Assembly: GCF_000371925.1 (NCBI RefSeq)
Contig: NZ_AQVE01000006.1
Span: 1 to 64,000 of the forward strand
Origin: Thiolinea disciformis DSM 14473
GTDB lineage: Bacteria; Pseudomonadota; Gammaproteobacteria; Thiotrichales; Thiotrichaceae
Length of the DNA stretch: 64,000 bases
Reading direction: 5' to 3'
Made by a program: the position numbers and the translations under genes
The notes under the pieces: model-generated
Database searches by the model: none
What the model was told of the DNA's origin: nothing
The model's input: only the letters and a program-made list of their open reading frames with translations
Shown here: piece by piece, positions 28,080 through 36,685 of the stretch
Layout of the letters: each line of letters starts with the position of its first letter
Position numbering within the stretch: the stretch's first letter is position 1

Positions 28080-28444
28080 TAAATCACCTGTCCCGGGGCT
28101 TTGCGTTGATAACCGGCAGCGGCTACTTTGGCCAAGTATGCATCCCAGTGGGCTTGTTGGTTTTTGCCCAAGTCATAGAGCAAGTTCCAGTCATACAAGC
28201 CGCTGTCATGGTTATCGTCAAACACTAATTTGATCGCATAATGCCCAATCGGCTCAATCTCGGTGATATTCACATCTTCTTTGCCGAGTTGTAACTTTTC
28301 CTGCCCAGGGCCATGGCCGCGTACTTCGGCAGAAGGCGAATGCACACGCAAAAACTCACAGCTCAAGGTATGCGTTTCACCAGTTGGCCATGTTAGTACC
28401 AACGCACGCGATTTTTGTTTAAGCGTAATATCGGTTGGCGTCAT
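28079..28444 (-). CDS. DUF971 (GBBH-like N-terminal domain) protein
   Basis: 121 residues. The fold is recognised from LVLTWPTGETHTLSCEFLRV and the GLYDWNLLYDLG motif. This domain is also the N-terminus of gamma-butyrobetaine hydroxylase. Stand-alone copies next to hslVU are common in proteobacteria and have been linked to iron-sulfur or metal biology, but no firm function can be assigned. It lacks two of the zinc-binding cysteines of the hydroxylase. It abuts hisI and follows hslU by nine bases. Confidence 0.88.
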   Translation of the reverse strand: MTPTDITLKQKSRALVLTWPTGETHTLSCEFLRVHSPSAEVRGHGPGQEKLQLGKEDVNITEIEPIGHYAIKLVFDDNHDSGLYDWNLLYDLGKNQQAHWDAYLAKVAAAGYQRKAPGQVI

Positions 28445-28453
28445 GCTAGCTCC

Positions 28454-29821
28454 TTATAAAATAAAGCGGCTCAAATCTTCGTCTTTAACCAATTCGCCTA
28501 AAGTCGCATCGACGAAAGCAGCGTCAATCACCTTATCACCGCAGTCTGGCGCTTGATAGAGCACATCTTCCAACAAGCGTTCTACCACGGTATGCAAACG
28601 GCGTGCACCGATATTTTCAGTGCGCTCATTCACATCAAAAGCAATCTCGGCAATACGTCTTACCCCATCGGGGGTGAAAGCAATATTCACGCCTTCGGTC
28701 TTTAATAAGCCCTGATATTGCTCAGTTAATGAGGCGTTCGGTTCAGTCAAAATTCGTTCAAAGTCGCCGGCAGTCAAGGCTTCCATTTCTACTCGAATCG
28801 GTAAACGACCTTGTAATTCTGGAATCAAATCCGACGGTTTGGACACATGAAATGCACCCGAGGCAATAAACAAAATATGATCGGTTTTGATCATGCCGTA
28901 TTTAGTATTAACGGTCGAGCCTTCAATAAGAGGTAGTAAATCACGCTGCACACCTTCACGCGATACATCTGCGCCACTGACTTGACCGCCACTACGGGCT
29001 ACTTTGTCGATCTCGTCTAAGAATACAATGCCGTTTTGCTCCACCGCATGAAGCGCACGCTGTTTGAGTTCTTCCTCATTCACCATTTTATGCGCTTCTT
29101 CTTCGGTTAGCAGCTTAAGCGCATCTTTCACTTTCATTTTGCGACGGCGCTTTTTTTGGCTACCCAAATTTTGGAACATGCTTTGTAATTGGCTTGCCAT
29201 TTCTTCCATGCCAGGAGGAGTCATGATTTCCACGCCTACATTAGCACCACTCACTTCTAGCTCAATTTCTTTATCATCCAACTCGTGCTCACGCAATTTT
29301 TTGCGGAATTTTTGACGCGTTAAACTTTCTTCTTGATTCGCTTTGGGCGAATCATCGATCTCCAAAGACATCCACGCATTGGTATTATTATCGGCTTTGG
29401 GGCTGGGCAACAGAATATCCAAAATACGATCTTCGGCAGCATCTTGTGCGCGATAACGTACTTTCTCAACTTCCTGTTCGCGCATCATTTTTACCGCAAC
29501 ATCCGCCAAGTCACGAATAATCGAGTCGACTTCTTTACCCACATAACCGACCTCGGTGAACTTGGTAGCTTCCACCTTAATGAAAGGTGCATTCGCCAAA
29601 CGTGCTAAACGCCGCGCAATTTCAGTTTTACCGACGCCAGTGGGGCCAATCATTAGAATATTTTTGGGCGTAACTTCATGACGCAAACTGTCATCGAGCT
29701 GTTGGCGACGCCAACGATTGCGTAGTGCAATCGCTACTGAACGTTTGGCTTTGTCTTGACCAATAACGTGCTTATCGAGTTCCTGAACAATTTCACGGGG
29801 AGTCATCGTCGAGCTAGGCAT
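28454..29821 (-). CDS. hslU: HslU, ATPase of the HslVU protease
   Basis: 455 residues, slightly longer than the usual 443. AAA+ unfoldase: Walker A GPTGVGKT at 59-66, Walker [10 protein letters not shown], the intermediate domain between them, GARRL sensor 2, and the C-terminal LSRFIL tail that inserts into HslV. The ATG at 29821 has GAGGA ten bases upstream, overlapping the end of hslV; a second in-frame ATG five codons later is less well placed. It unfolds substrates for HslV degradation. It is cotranscribed with hslV. Confidence 0.97.
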   Translation of the reverse strand: MPSSTMTPREIVQELDKHVIGQDKAKRSVAIALRNRWRRQQLDDSLRHEVTPKNILMIGPTGVGKTEIARRLARLANAPFIKVEATKFTEVGYVGKEVDSIIRDLADVAVKMMREQEVEKVRYRAQDAAEDRILDILLPSPKADNNTNAWMSLEIDDSPKANQEESLTRQKFRKKLREHELDDKEIELEVSGANVGVEIMTPPGMEEMASQLQSMFQNLGSQKKRRRKMKVKDALKLLTEEEAHKMVNEEELKQRALHAVEQNGIVFLDEIDKVARSGGQVSGADVSREGVQRDLLPLIEGSTVNTKYGMIKTDHILFIASGAFHVSKPSDLIPELQGRLPIRVEMEALTAGDFERILTEPNASLTEQYQGLLKTEGVNIAFTPDGVRRIAEIAFDVNERTENIGARRLHTVVERLLEDVLYQAPDCGDKVIDAAFVDATLGELVKDEDLSRFIL

Positions 29822-29824
29822 TTT

Positions 29825-30358
29825 TTATAATTCCTCAATCGTTAAGTTGTGATTGCTATAGATGCAAATATCAGCGGCAATATGTAAGCCCTTTTCAACG
29901 ATTTCCCGTGCCGATAGATCGGTATTTTCTAATAAAGCGCGGGCTGCGGATTGGGCAAACGCGCCTCCTGAGCCGATCGCAATCAAGTCATTTTCTTGTT
30001 CAACCACATCACCATTGCCCGTAATCAACAAGGAAGCGCTGGCATCCGCCACAATAAGTAAGGCTTCCAAACGCCGTAGCATCCGGTCAGTGCGCCAATC
30101 TTTGGCGAGCTCTACTGCTGCACGGGTGAGATTGCCATGATAAGCCTGTAGTTTGGATTCAAACCGCTCAAATAAGGTGAAGGCATCCGCTGTGCCACCG
30201 GCAAAACCCGCCAAAACCTTATCGTTATATAAGCGGCGTACTTTGCGTGCATTGCCTTTCATAACGGTATTGCCGAGTGTGACCTGACCATCACCGCCAA
30301 TCACCACTTTACCATGACGGCGCACGCTTAAGATGGTCGTTCCGCGATATTGTTCCAA
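29825..30358 (-). CDS. hslV: HslV, peptidase of the HslVU protease
   Basis: 177 residues from a TTG start with GGAG seven bases upstream. The N-terminus is MEQYRG followed by TTILSVRR. The catalytic residue is the N-terminal threonine exposed after removal of the first six residues (Thr7), unlike E. coli HslV where only Met is removed. [23 protein letters not shown] and [10 protein letters not shown] are typical. It forms two stacked hexamers gated by HslU. A sigma-32-type promoter lies directly upstream. Confidence 0.97.
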   Translation of the reverse strand: MEQYRGTTILSVRRHGKVVIGGDGQVTLGNTVMKGNARKVRRLYNDKVLAGFAGGTADAFTLFERFESKLQAYHGNLTRAAVELAKDWRTDRMLRRLEALLIVADASASLLITGNGDVVEQENDLIAIGSGGAFAQSAARALLENTDLSAREIVEKGLHIAADICIYSNHNLTIEEL

Positions 30359-30390
30359 AATCTAGCTCCAACTAATTGGCAAAATGCTTT

Positions 30391-30417
30391 TATAAGGGTG
30401 AAGTTTAACTTTTCAAT
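30391..30417 (-). promoter_or_regulatory. Sigma-32-type promoter of hslVU
   Basis: On the minus strand, ATTGAA (-35, 5 of 6) and CCCTTATA (-10) with a 13-base spacer. The -10 shares the CCCTTAT core with the hsp20 promoter. The predicted start near 30384 leaves about 26 bases of leader. Confidence 0.7.
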
Positions 30418-30517
30418 AGCGAAGGTAGAGGAATTGCATCAAATTTAGCTTATGACAAAAATGAATAAGCTTTCCTGATATTCATCGTTAGCTAAGCCGT
30501 GTTTTTCATTATTTCTG

Positions 30518-30526
30518 TGTTATAGT
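30518..30526 (+). promoter_or_regulatory. Extended -10 promoter of the microprotein gene
   Basis: TGTTATAGT combines a TGn extension with TATAGT. No good -35 is visible, as allowed for extended -10 promoters. The predicted start near 30533 gives a leader of about 97 bases. Confidence 0.5.
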
Positions 30527-30572
30527 GTTCAACTATGGAATTTCATTTGTGTTCAATGACTTAGATACAACA

Positions 30573-30594
30573 TTTGTTGTGCATTGCACACAAA
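30573..30594 (+). promoter_or_regulatory. Hairpin/dyad in the leader of the microprotein gene
   Basis: TTTG(T)TGTGCA-T-TGCACACAAA folds as a ten-pair stem with one bulged T and a single-base centre. As RNA the loop must open further; as DNA it is a TGTGCA dyad that could bind a regulator. It ends 36 bases before the start codon. Confidence 0.5.
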
Positions 30595-30629
30595 GTTCCA
30601 TGGCTTTGTTTCGAGGCAGGAGGTAACTT

Positions 30630-30749
30630 ATGAGCATCGTCATTAGCTTAATCGTATTAGCCGCATTAATTGGTGTGGTGTGTTATACCAATAGTTGCGC
30701 TAAATCCAAAGACCGTTCCCTACCGAAAGAGATCGTTGATCGTCTTTAA
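30630..30749 (+). CDS. 39-residue membrane microprotein
   Basis: MSIVISLIVLAALIGVVCY forms one membrane helix (about 2-20), followed by a polar tail with a second cysteine near 23 and basic residues up to the end at EIVDRL. An excellent GGAGGT lies seven bases before the ATG, and a promoter and a terminator flank it, so translation is likely despite the small size. No family is recognised. The two cysteines at the membrane edge (C18, C23) are notable. It is divergent from hslVU. Confidence 0.72.
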   Translation: MSIVISLIVLAALIGVVCYTNSCAKSKDRSLPKEIVDRL

Positions 30750-30800
30750 GGCGCGCCTCAATTAACAATAATGTTTAGACTCCAACTCAGATCAGCTCTC

Positions 30801-30828
30801 ACACTGCTAATTAAATTAGCAGTGTTTT
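30801..30828. terminator. Bidirectional terminator between microprotein gene and dat
   Basis: A perfect 11-bp stem ACACTGCTAAT/ATTAGCAGTGT with a TAA loop and TTTT on the plus side. It overlaps the stop codon of the leftward aminotransferase gene and ends the rightward microprotein transcript. Confidence 0.8.
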
Positions 30829-31696
30829 AAGCGTTACGCCGCGCCTCCGCCAAGGCCTTGTTCAGATAAAGCTCACGCATCTTGAGGCTAATTTCCCCCA
30901 CTTTCCCGTGTCCAATCAAACGATTATTCACTTGGACGACAGGGAGTGCAAAAGTTCCCGCACTACTAATAAAGGCTTCGCGGGCTTGATACACTTCTTC
31001 CAAGCTAAAAGGGCGTTCTTGCACGTTTAATTGATGCTGCTCGGTAAGTTGTACAAGGGCAGCGCGGGTGGTGCCATGCAAAATATCATTGCCTAACGGA
31101 CGGGTGATAAGATCGCCCGCTTGGTTAATGATAAACACATTATTGGAAGTACCTTCCAACACTTCACCATTACGCACAAACCAAGCATCATCGGCACCTT
31201 GATCCAAAGCCTGTTGTTTAGCCATCGAGGCTGCTAATAAGGCTACGGTTTTTATATCGCAGCGTTGCCAACGAATATCGTCCACGGTAATGACGCTCAA
31301 GCCACGTTCAACAACAGGATTTTTCAGCAAATTTTTGCTTTGGGTAAACAGGACTACACTCGGCTTTAGGTTGCGTGGCAGGGCAAAATCCCGATCGGCC
31401 ACGCCACGACTGATTTGCAAATACAATAAGCCTTCACGCAGTTGATTCCGTTGTACCGTTTCTTCTTGTAAGGCCACTAAGTCGTCTAAGTTTAAGGGTA
31501 AGGGGATGGAAAGTTCGCTTAAGGAGCGTTGTAAGCGGGCTAGGTGTGCAGCATTGTCTAGTAATAAACCGTCTACGACAGCATTGACTTCGTATACTGC
31601 ATCGGCAAATAAAAAACCGCGATCAAATACTGAAATGGTCGCAGACGATTCAGCTTGAAATTGCCCATTCACATAAACCCAGCGTGTTGTTGGCAT
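30827..31696 (-). CDS. dat: D-amino acid aminotransferase
   Basis: 289 residues, fold-type IV PLP enzyme. The DRGFLFADAVYEV segment at 25-37 separates D-alanine aminotransferases from branched-chain enzymes. The PLP lysine is K149 in CDIKTVALLA, and EVLEGTSNNVFI and GTTRAALVQL are the phosphate-binding segments. It interconverts D-alanine and D-glutamate, which feed peptidoglycan. The ribosome site (AAAAGAAG) is modest. It is transcribed alone. A 4-amino-4-deoxychorismate lyase is a less likely alternative. Confidence 0.9.
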   Translation of the reverse strand: MPTTRWVYVNGQFQAESSATISVFDRGFLFADAVYEVNAVVDGLLLDNAAHLARLQRSLSELSIPLPLNLDDLVALQEETVQRNQLREGLLYLQISRGVADRDFALPRNLKPSVVLFTQSKNLLKNPVVERGLSVITVDDIRWQRCDIKTVALLAASMAKQQALDQGADDAWFVRNGEVLEGTSNNVFIINQAGDLITRPLGNDILHGTTRAALVQLTEQHQLNVQERPFSLEEVYQAREAFISSAGTFALPVVQVNNRLIGHGKVGEISLKMRELYLNKALAEARRNA

Positions 31697-31797
31697 TATT
31701 GGCTTCTTTTAAGGTGAGAGAGGCTAATGATAATGCAAGCTAAGCATTGGCGCACCATTGCCGAAACCGTGTGTCGCGGCAATAGTGGTTGTTTGGT

Positions 31798-32496
31798 TTA
31801 GTGCATTTGAACCTTGAGCAAACGGCTGGTGACGAGATCACCTTTTTCATTATGTTGCGCTTGTACGGGCAAATAACCTAATTCTGCGGCCATCCAAAAC
31901 GTGGTTTGGCGGTCATCGTCATCACGCACTAATTGGATTTTTTCTGCGGTATAGTCACCCGCCGGTACACTGATTTTTTCCTTACCGAGACGTTTGAATT
32001 GATACGTTTTTAATTTGCCTTTTTCCGTTACTTGATAAGTCAAGGCACGGTTGGCAGCTAAATCATCCATTAACTTGAGTTCTACCAAGATTGGATCCGT
32101 GGTGTTAGCTGGAACGTTTACGCTATAAGGTTTGTCCTCATAAGTACCATTGACTTTGTTCGAATTCATGGTGAATTGGTCTTTGCGGGCTTTGCGCTTG
32201 CTTTTGAAATCGTATAAATACGATTGGGTTTGTAGTTGATTGCCTTGCTTTAAGCCGCTACTGCGTTCGTTGATGGTATTACCGCTCAACATAGCGGCTA
32301 GACCATTGGCCTTGGCTAGTTTTTGAAAGGTGTAGGTGTTGTTGGTGTAGCTCAGGCTGGACTGCATCGTTCCGACACTTAGGCCAGAATATTCCACACT
32401 ATAACTGGCTTGAAAAGCCTGTGGCGCTGCTTGTGCCACGCTTAGTGTACCAAGGCAGAAAACGGCTGTTAGGGTGCAGGCCAAGTATTTATTCAT
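31798..32496 (-). CDS. DUF3108 periplasmic protein
   Basis: 232 residues from the ATG at 32496 (GAGGGAATC upstream; the longer frame lacks a site). A signal peptide ends at AQA near residue 23. The mature part has the DUF3108 pattern: AFQASYSVEYSGLSVGTMQSSL, a YLYDFKSKRKARKDQF segment and a C-terminal TTFWMAAELGYLPVQAQ. The beta-rich fold resembles lipoprotein-carrier-like proteins, and the function is unknown. It diverges from the cobalamin riboswitch. Confidence 0.85.
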   Translation of the reverse strand: MNKYLACTLTAVFCLGTLSVAQAAPQAFQASYSVEYSGLSVGTMQSSLSYTNNTYTFQKLAKANGLAAMLSGNTINERSSGLKQGNQLQTQSYLYDFKSKRKARKDQFTMNSNKVNGTYEDKPYSVNVPANTTDPILVELKLMDDLAANRALTYQVTEKGKLKTYQFKRLGKEKISVPAGDYTAEKIQLVRDDDDRQTTFWMAAELGYLPVQAQHNEKGDLVTSRLLKVQMH

Positions 32497-32574
32497 GATT
32501 CCCTCGTTGATCATCTACTATTTTATTCTTGCTGTGAGTTTGGACTCAGCGCATCAAACTTAGTTCAGCAGCGT

Positions 32575-32603
32575 TTGACAGCGTGTGCTAAATCTCGTAG
32601 TTT
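32575..32603 (+). promoter_or_regulatory. Promoter of the btuB riboswitch transcript
   Basis: A perfect TTGACA (32575-32580) with a 17-base spacer and a weak TAGTTT -10 (32598-32603). The predicted start near 32610 coincides with the start of the riboswitch. Confidence 0.55.
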
Positions 32604-32607
32604 TTGC

Positions 32608-32790
32608 GCTGGTTTAGGTGCACCACAAGGTGTTAAACGGGAAGTTGGTATAAGCCAACGCTGCCCCCGCAACGGTTAGCAAGAGAGTTTTGCCAGAGCC
32701 ACTGTGCAAGTTTTGCATGGGAAGGCGGCAAAATAGCATCACACGCACTTGCAAGCCCGGATACCGGCCCGAGCTACGTGTGACCGCTGT
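32608..32790 (+). ncRNA. Cobalamin (B12) riboswitch
   Basis: All the landmark blocks of the cobalamin aptamer are present in order: TTAGGTGC near 32614, AAACGGGAAGTTGGT near 32635, GCCAACGCTGCCCCCGCAACGG (B12 box) near 32654, and GCCCGGATACCGGCC near 32755. It lies between the promoter and btuB, about 55 bases before the btuB start. High B12 should lower BtuB synthesis. The outer limits are approximate. Confidence 0.95.
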
Positions 32791-32845
32791 TGCGTGTCAT
32801 GTCCTTTGATTTGCGCGGTGGGCGCAAGACAGGAATTAACCCCTT

Positions 32846-34714
32846 ATGAATATCCCGTTTGTTTTAATGGCAGCACCGTTAGGGCTGTCTCTCATGATTC
32901 CCGCAATTAGCTTAGCGCAAGAGAAGTCCTCTGGCGAGATTCGCGTGGTGATTACCGCAGGGCGCAAAGCCGAACCTGAAACCCAAACCATCATTCCTGT
33001 AACCGTTTTTACCCGCGCACAAATTGAGCGTTCACAAGTGAATAGTTTACCGGAATTACTGGCCCAAGTGCCGAGCCTAAATGTGCAAACGAAAGGTGGA
33101 TTTGGTAAGCAAAGCTCTATTTTTCTACGTGGCACCAATTCGAATCATGTACTGGTGTTGGTGGATGGGGTGCGTGCTGGTTCTGCGACCTTAGGCCTAA
33201 CCTCCTTTGAATATATTCCCTTAGATCAAGTTGAGCGTATTGAAGTTGTGCGTGGGCCACGCTCTAGTTTATATGGCTCAGAAGCTATCGGTGGTGTGAT
33301 TCAGATTTTTACCCGCAAAGGGTCAACCACTAAAAAACTGACCCCCAAAGCCAGTATTGGCGCTGGTAGCAGTAGCACTTATAAAGCTAATGTCGGTTTT
33401 TCAGCAGGTTCCGTAGAGGACAGTTGGTTTAATGTGAATGTGGCTACTGAACGTAGTAAAGGGATTGATGTGCTGGGATCGTATCCGCTTTATCCGAGTG
33501 GGACGGGTTACGAAAAAGATCGTGATGGCTATCGGATGAACAGCATTACGCTTAATGCTGGGAAACGTTTTGCGAAGGACATTGAAACCGAATTTCATGT
33601 GCTAAAGACGCAGGGAGATAGTGATTACGACGGCAGCTTTGAAAATGAAACTGATTTCAAACAACAAGTCGTGAGTGGCAAAATTTCTGCACCGGTACAT
33701 CAGCGTGTGAAACTGAGTGCACAAGTGGGGGAAAGCCGTGATTGGCAGAAGCAATACAAAGATGCTGTTTACACAAGTTTGTTTGAAACGAAACGTGATA
33801 ATGCAAGCCTGCAAGCGGATATTCGTTTAGGTGAGAAGGGCTCATTGTCATTAGGGCTGGATCGATTAGAGGATCAAGTGGCGAGTAATAGCACTTATGC
33901 CAAAACTAATCGCACGACGACGGGTGTTTTTACTGCCTATCAACAACAGTTTGGTGCTAATTCCGTCGATGCCTCCTTACGACGCGATGATAATGAGCAA
34001 TATGGTGGACAAACCACTGGCGGGCTAGCCTTCGCGCATGACTTTGGCAATGGCTTACGCGCTACTGCTTCTTATGCCACCGCATTCAAAGCGCCAACCT
34101 TCAATGATTTATATTACCCCTACGATGGTAATCCGAATCTTAAACCTGAAAAAGGACGTAATGTTGAGCTCGGTTTAAGCCAAAAGTTAGACTCATGGGA
34201 CTGGGGCGCGCAAGTATTCCAAAACCGGATTTCTGATTTGATTGAATGGCAACAGGTTTCGCCCGACGATCCCTATACCTGGAAGCCGATGAATGTGGCG
34301 GCTGCACGGATTCGCGGTGTGGAGTTGTCGACTAGCAAAAAATTAGGGCAATGGCGTGTGAGCGCGAATGCGACTTTACAGCAGCCTGATGTCACTAAAG
34401 GGAGCAATGCAAATAAACAACTCCTGTATCGTCCCGAACGTTTATTGAATCTCAATCTGGATAGGCGTTTAGGTAATCAATGGGAGGTGGGTAGCACACT
34501 ACATGCCGAGAGCCAGCGTTTCACCGATCCGGCGAATGTTACGACTGTTGCGGGGTTTGGCACGGTAGATTTACGCGCCCGCTACCAAATCAATCGCGAT
34601 TGGGTGCTTTCAACCAAATTGGGCAATATCTTGGATAAAGATTATGAATCGAGTAAGGGCTATCATCAGCAAGGACGAAATGCGTTCGTAAGTCTGAATT
34701 ATCAGCCGCGTTAA
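32846..34714 (+). CDS. btuB: TonB-dependent vitamin B12 receptor BtuB
   Basis: 622 residues, close to E. coli BtuB (614). A signal peptide ends near SLAQ (about 25). A TonB-box-like IRVVITAGRKAE is followed by the plug domain (LPELLAQVPSLNV, SSIFLRGTNSNHVLVLVDGVR, VERIEVVRGPRSSLYGSEAIGG). The 22-strand barrel ends in the terminal aromatic-type VSLNYQPR. It imports cobalamin across the outer membrane using TonB. The cobalamin riboswitch upstream confirms the substrate. No btuCDF genes follow, so the inner-membrane transporter is elsewhere. Confidence 0.96.
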   Translation: MNIPFVLMAAPLGLSLMIPAISLAQEKSSGEIRVVITAGRKAEPETQTIIPVTVFTRAQIERSQVNSLPELLAQVPSLNVQTKGGFGKQSSIFLRGTNSNHVLVLVDGVRAGSATLGLTSFEYIPLDQVERIEVVRGPRSSLYGSEAIGGVIQIFTRKGSTTKKLTPKASIGAGSSSTYKANVGFSAGSVEDSWFNVNVATERSKGIDVLGSYPLYPSGTGYEKDRDGYRMNSITLNAGKRFAKDIETEFHVLKTQGDSDYDGSFENETDFKQQVVSGKISAPVHQRVKLSAQVGESRDWQKQYKDAVYTSLFETKRDNASLQADIRLGEKGSLSLGLDRLEDQVASNSTYAKTNRTTTGVFTAYQQQFGANSVDASLRRDDNEQYGGQTTGGLAFAHDFGNGLRATASYATAFKAPTFNDLYYPYDGNPNLKPEKGRNVELGLSQKLDSWDWGAQVFQNRISDLIEWQQVSPDDPYTWKPMNVAAARIRGVELSTSKKLGQWRVSANATLQQPDVTKGSNANKQLLYRPERLLNLNLDRRLGNQWEVGSTLHAESQRFTDPANVTTVAGFGTVDLRARYQINRDWVLSTKLGNILDKDYESSKGYHQQGRNAFVSLNYQPR

Positions 34715-34727
34715 ACAGCATAAACCC

Positions 34728-34752
34728 GAACCCTGTCATGCAGGCAGGGTTC
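34728..34752. terminator. Hairpin between convergent btuB and soxZ
   Basis: GAACCCTG/CAGGGTTC, eight perfect pairs with a nine-base loop. There is no clear T-run on either side, so the terminator role is tentative. Confidence 0.5.
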
Positions 34753-34764
34753 TCAATATCGGAA

Positions 34765-35073
34765 TTAAGTCGTGACCTCAGTTTCGCCGCTATCAGTGCC
34801 ACCTTTATTATCTGTCCAAGTGACCTTAATTTTGTCACCGGCTTTACCCTTGTAATTGAACGATAAATAAGGATTGGCAGACACGGAAGGCCCCCAATTC
34901 GCTTCTAATAATTTTTTATCGCCAGCCATCACTTCCACTTTATTAATATAGTGCGCAGGGACTAATTCGCCGGTCGCTTTATCTTTACGCTGGCCGGTTT
35001 CCATTGGGTGATTCATCAGCGCTTTGACTTCAACAATGCCACTGGTTTCTTTAGCTTTAACACGAATTGCCAT
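34765..35073 (-). CDS. soxZ: Thiosulfate oxidation carrier subunit SoxZ
   Basis: 102 residues. The start MAIRVKAKETSGIVEVKALMNHPMETG is the SoxZ signature; PAHYINKVEVMAGD and ANPYLSFNYKG follow. There is no signal peptide: SoxZ is exported as a complex with the Tat substrate SoxY. It forms the SoxYZ heterodimer that carries sulfur intermediates in the periplasm. It lies 11 bases after soxY in the same operon. Confidence 0.96.
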   Translation of the reverse strand: MAIRVKAKETSGIVEVKALMNHPMETGQRKDKATGELVPAHYINKVEVMAGDKKLLEANWGPSVSANPYLSFNYKGKAGDKIKVTWTDNKGGTDSGETEVTT

Positions 35074-35084
35074 GAATATTCTCC

Positions 35085-35654
35085 TTAACCGCCGCAGCCG
35101 CCTAATGTCACCTTAACTTCCTGCTTAGCAGAATAGGTTTTATCACCTACTTTTACAAAAGCAACAACGTCCGAGGTCTTGGCCATTTTAATACGCGTGG
35201 TGGCATTCGGTTCAGTGCCTTCGCCCATCGTAAATATAGCGGCTAGTGGAGTAGGGTTATTTTTAATTAATAAACCCATTTGTGTTGCACCTTCCAGCGT
35301 TGTCGAAATAGTTACGGGAACCACTGCGCCATTTTCAGCAATTTCGGGGGCTTTAATTAAAACCTTATCGGACTCTTCAGGTGTGGCAATATTCAGGCCC
35401 TTCAACGCATCCTCGTAAGACGTTGCGGTGAAAGGCGATGATTCCGTAGAAGCCGCAGCCGTTTCAGTTTTAGCGGCCTCGGCGGGTTTAGCTTCAGCTT
35501 TTGCCGGTTCTTCTACCTTAGTGGGTTCGGTTTTAGCGGGATCAGCAGGTTTTGCATCTTCTGCTAGTGCTAAATGCGGTACTAACAAGCCTAGCCCAGT
35601 CATACTGGCCGCTCCGCTCGCAAGAGTGCTTTGCAAAAATACACGACGTTTCAT
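35085..35654 (-). CDS. soxY: Thiosulfate oxidation carrier subunit SoxY, with long linker
   Basis: 189 residues. The KRRVFLQ twin-arginine motif at the start and a hydrophobic stretch ending LALA (about 31) form a Tat signal. The C-terminal GGCGG holds the carrier cysteine C187 on a flexible arm, to which thiosulfate is covalently attached. An Ala/Lys/Glu/Pro/Thr-rich low-complexity linker (about 32-73) separates signal from domain and is not usual in SoxY, which is typically nearer 150 residues. soxX, soxA, soxB and soxCD are not in the window. GAGGAG lies ten bases before the ATG. Confidence 0.95.
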   Translation of the reverse strand: MKRRVFLQSTLASGAASMTGLGLLVPHLALAEDAKPADPAKTEPTKVEEPAKAEAKPAEAAKTETAAASTESSPFTATSYEDALKGLNIATPEESDKVLIKAPEIAENGAVVPVTISTTLEGATQMGLLIKNNPTPLAAIFTMGEGTEPNATTRIKMAKTSDVVAFVKVGDKTYSAKQEVKVTLGGCGG

Positions 35655-35766
35655 TAATGGTACTCTCCTCTTCAGATAGACAAGCGTGAGCCTGTTACTG
35701 GTTAACTTAGCGATTTGCCTTGTTAAAAGTCAAACGAATTAAAAAATTTTTAGAGATAGACTTAGT

Positions 35767-36540
35767 TTAAGCCAAATAACTGCGTAGCTTATACCAAGCA
35801 AGGCCAAACCATTCATGAAGCGCAATAAGGCTGCGTAATAATGCTGTCGGCTGTGGGATATAATTCATGTGCAAATCTTGCCAAGGAATGCTAATGCCAA
35901 ACGAGGCTGAGGCAGGAAAATACTGCACTTTACGTCCTTGAAACGCGAATAAGCTGCGTGGCATATGCCACGCTTGTGTCACGATCCACGCCGATTGAAT
36001 ACCGGCCTCACTGAGCATCTGATCACTAAATTGTGCATTTTGCCAAGTCGTATGACTTTCGGCTTCGAGCCAACGCACAGGTACTTGAAATTCATTTTGT
36101 AATATATCGCGCATTAATTCGGCTTCACTAGGGGTATTTGGCAAGGGTTTTCCGCCGCTCACTAAAATAGGAAGCCCTGTTTTGCGATGGAGTAAGGCCG
36201 CATAGCGTACACGCTCAATACCCGCTAATGAGGTACTGGCGCCTCCATATTCCGGTACATCGCGGTTGCTGCCCGCCCCTAAGACGACGATGGCTTGAGG
36301 CAAAGGCTGTTGTTGCCATAACTGAGTTTGGGGCGGATATTGTTGTTCCAAGCTGTTTAATAACCATGTTGATACAAACGGTAAACTCAAAATAAGTATT
36401 TGCAGAAAACCAAACGCGAGTAAGCCACAAACCCACATACGAGACTTTCTCCAGACTATAGTCAGCACAAGTAACATTAAGAAATTACCAGGCGGTAATA
36501 GCAAGAACTCAATCGTACGATTTAGTAAAGCATTATCCAT
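35767..36540 (-). CDS. ElyC/YdcF family (DUF218) membrane protein
   Basis: 257 residues. Two N-terminal membrane helices (about 14-60) precede a DUF218 domain: IVVLGAG near 84, ERVRYAALLHRKTGLPILVSGG, a SEAELMRDIL segment and SAWIVTQAWHMPRSLFAF. The two-helix layout and length match ElyC (YcbC), which affects envelope and peptidoglycan/lipid carrier homeostasis in E. coli; YdcF is shorter. The gene is single and diverges from the flotillin gene. Confidence 0.87.
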   Translation of the reverse strand: MDNALLNRTIEFLLLPPGNFLMLLVLTIVWRKSRMWVCGLLAFGFLQILILSLPFVSTWLLNSLEQQYPPQTQLWQQQPLPQAIVVLGAGSNRDVPEYGGASTSLAGIERVRYAALLHRKTGLPILVSGGKPLPNTPSEAELMRDILQNEFQVPVRWLEAESHTTWQNAQFSDQMLSEAGIQSAWIVTQAWHMPRSLFAFQGRKVQYFPASASFGISIPWQDLHMNYIPQPTALLRSLIALHEWFGLAWYKLRSYLA

Positions 36541-36685
36541 GTGCAGTCCTTGTGCCGTGGGAAATCCAGTGTTTCGTTAACGTTTTTGGCTAATTAGCTT
36601 GCGCCATGTTACCAAGCGCGCAGGACTTGTCGAGAGCGTTTATACTTTGCTAAGTCTCAGGGCGCATCAATAGATTAGGCAGGAT

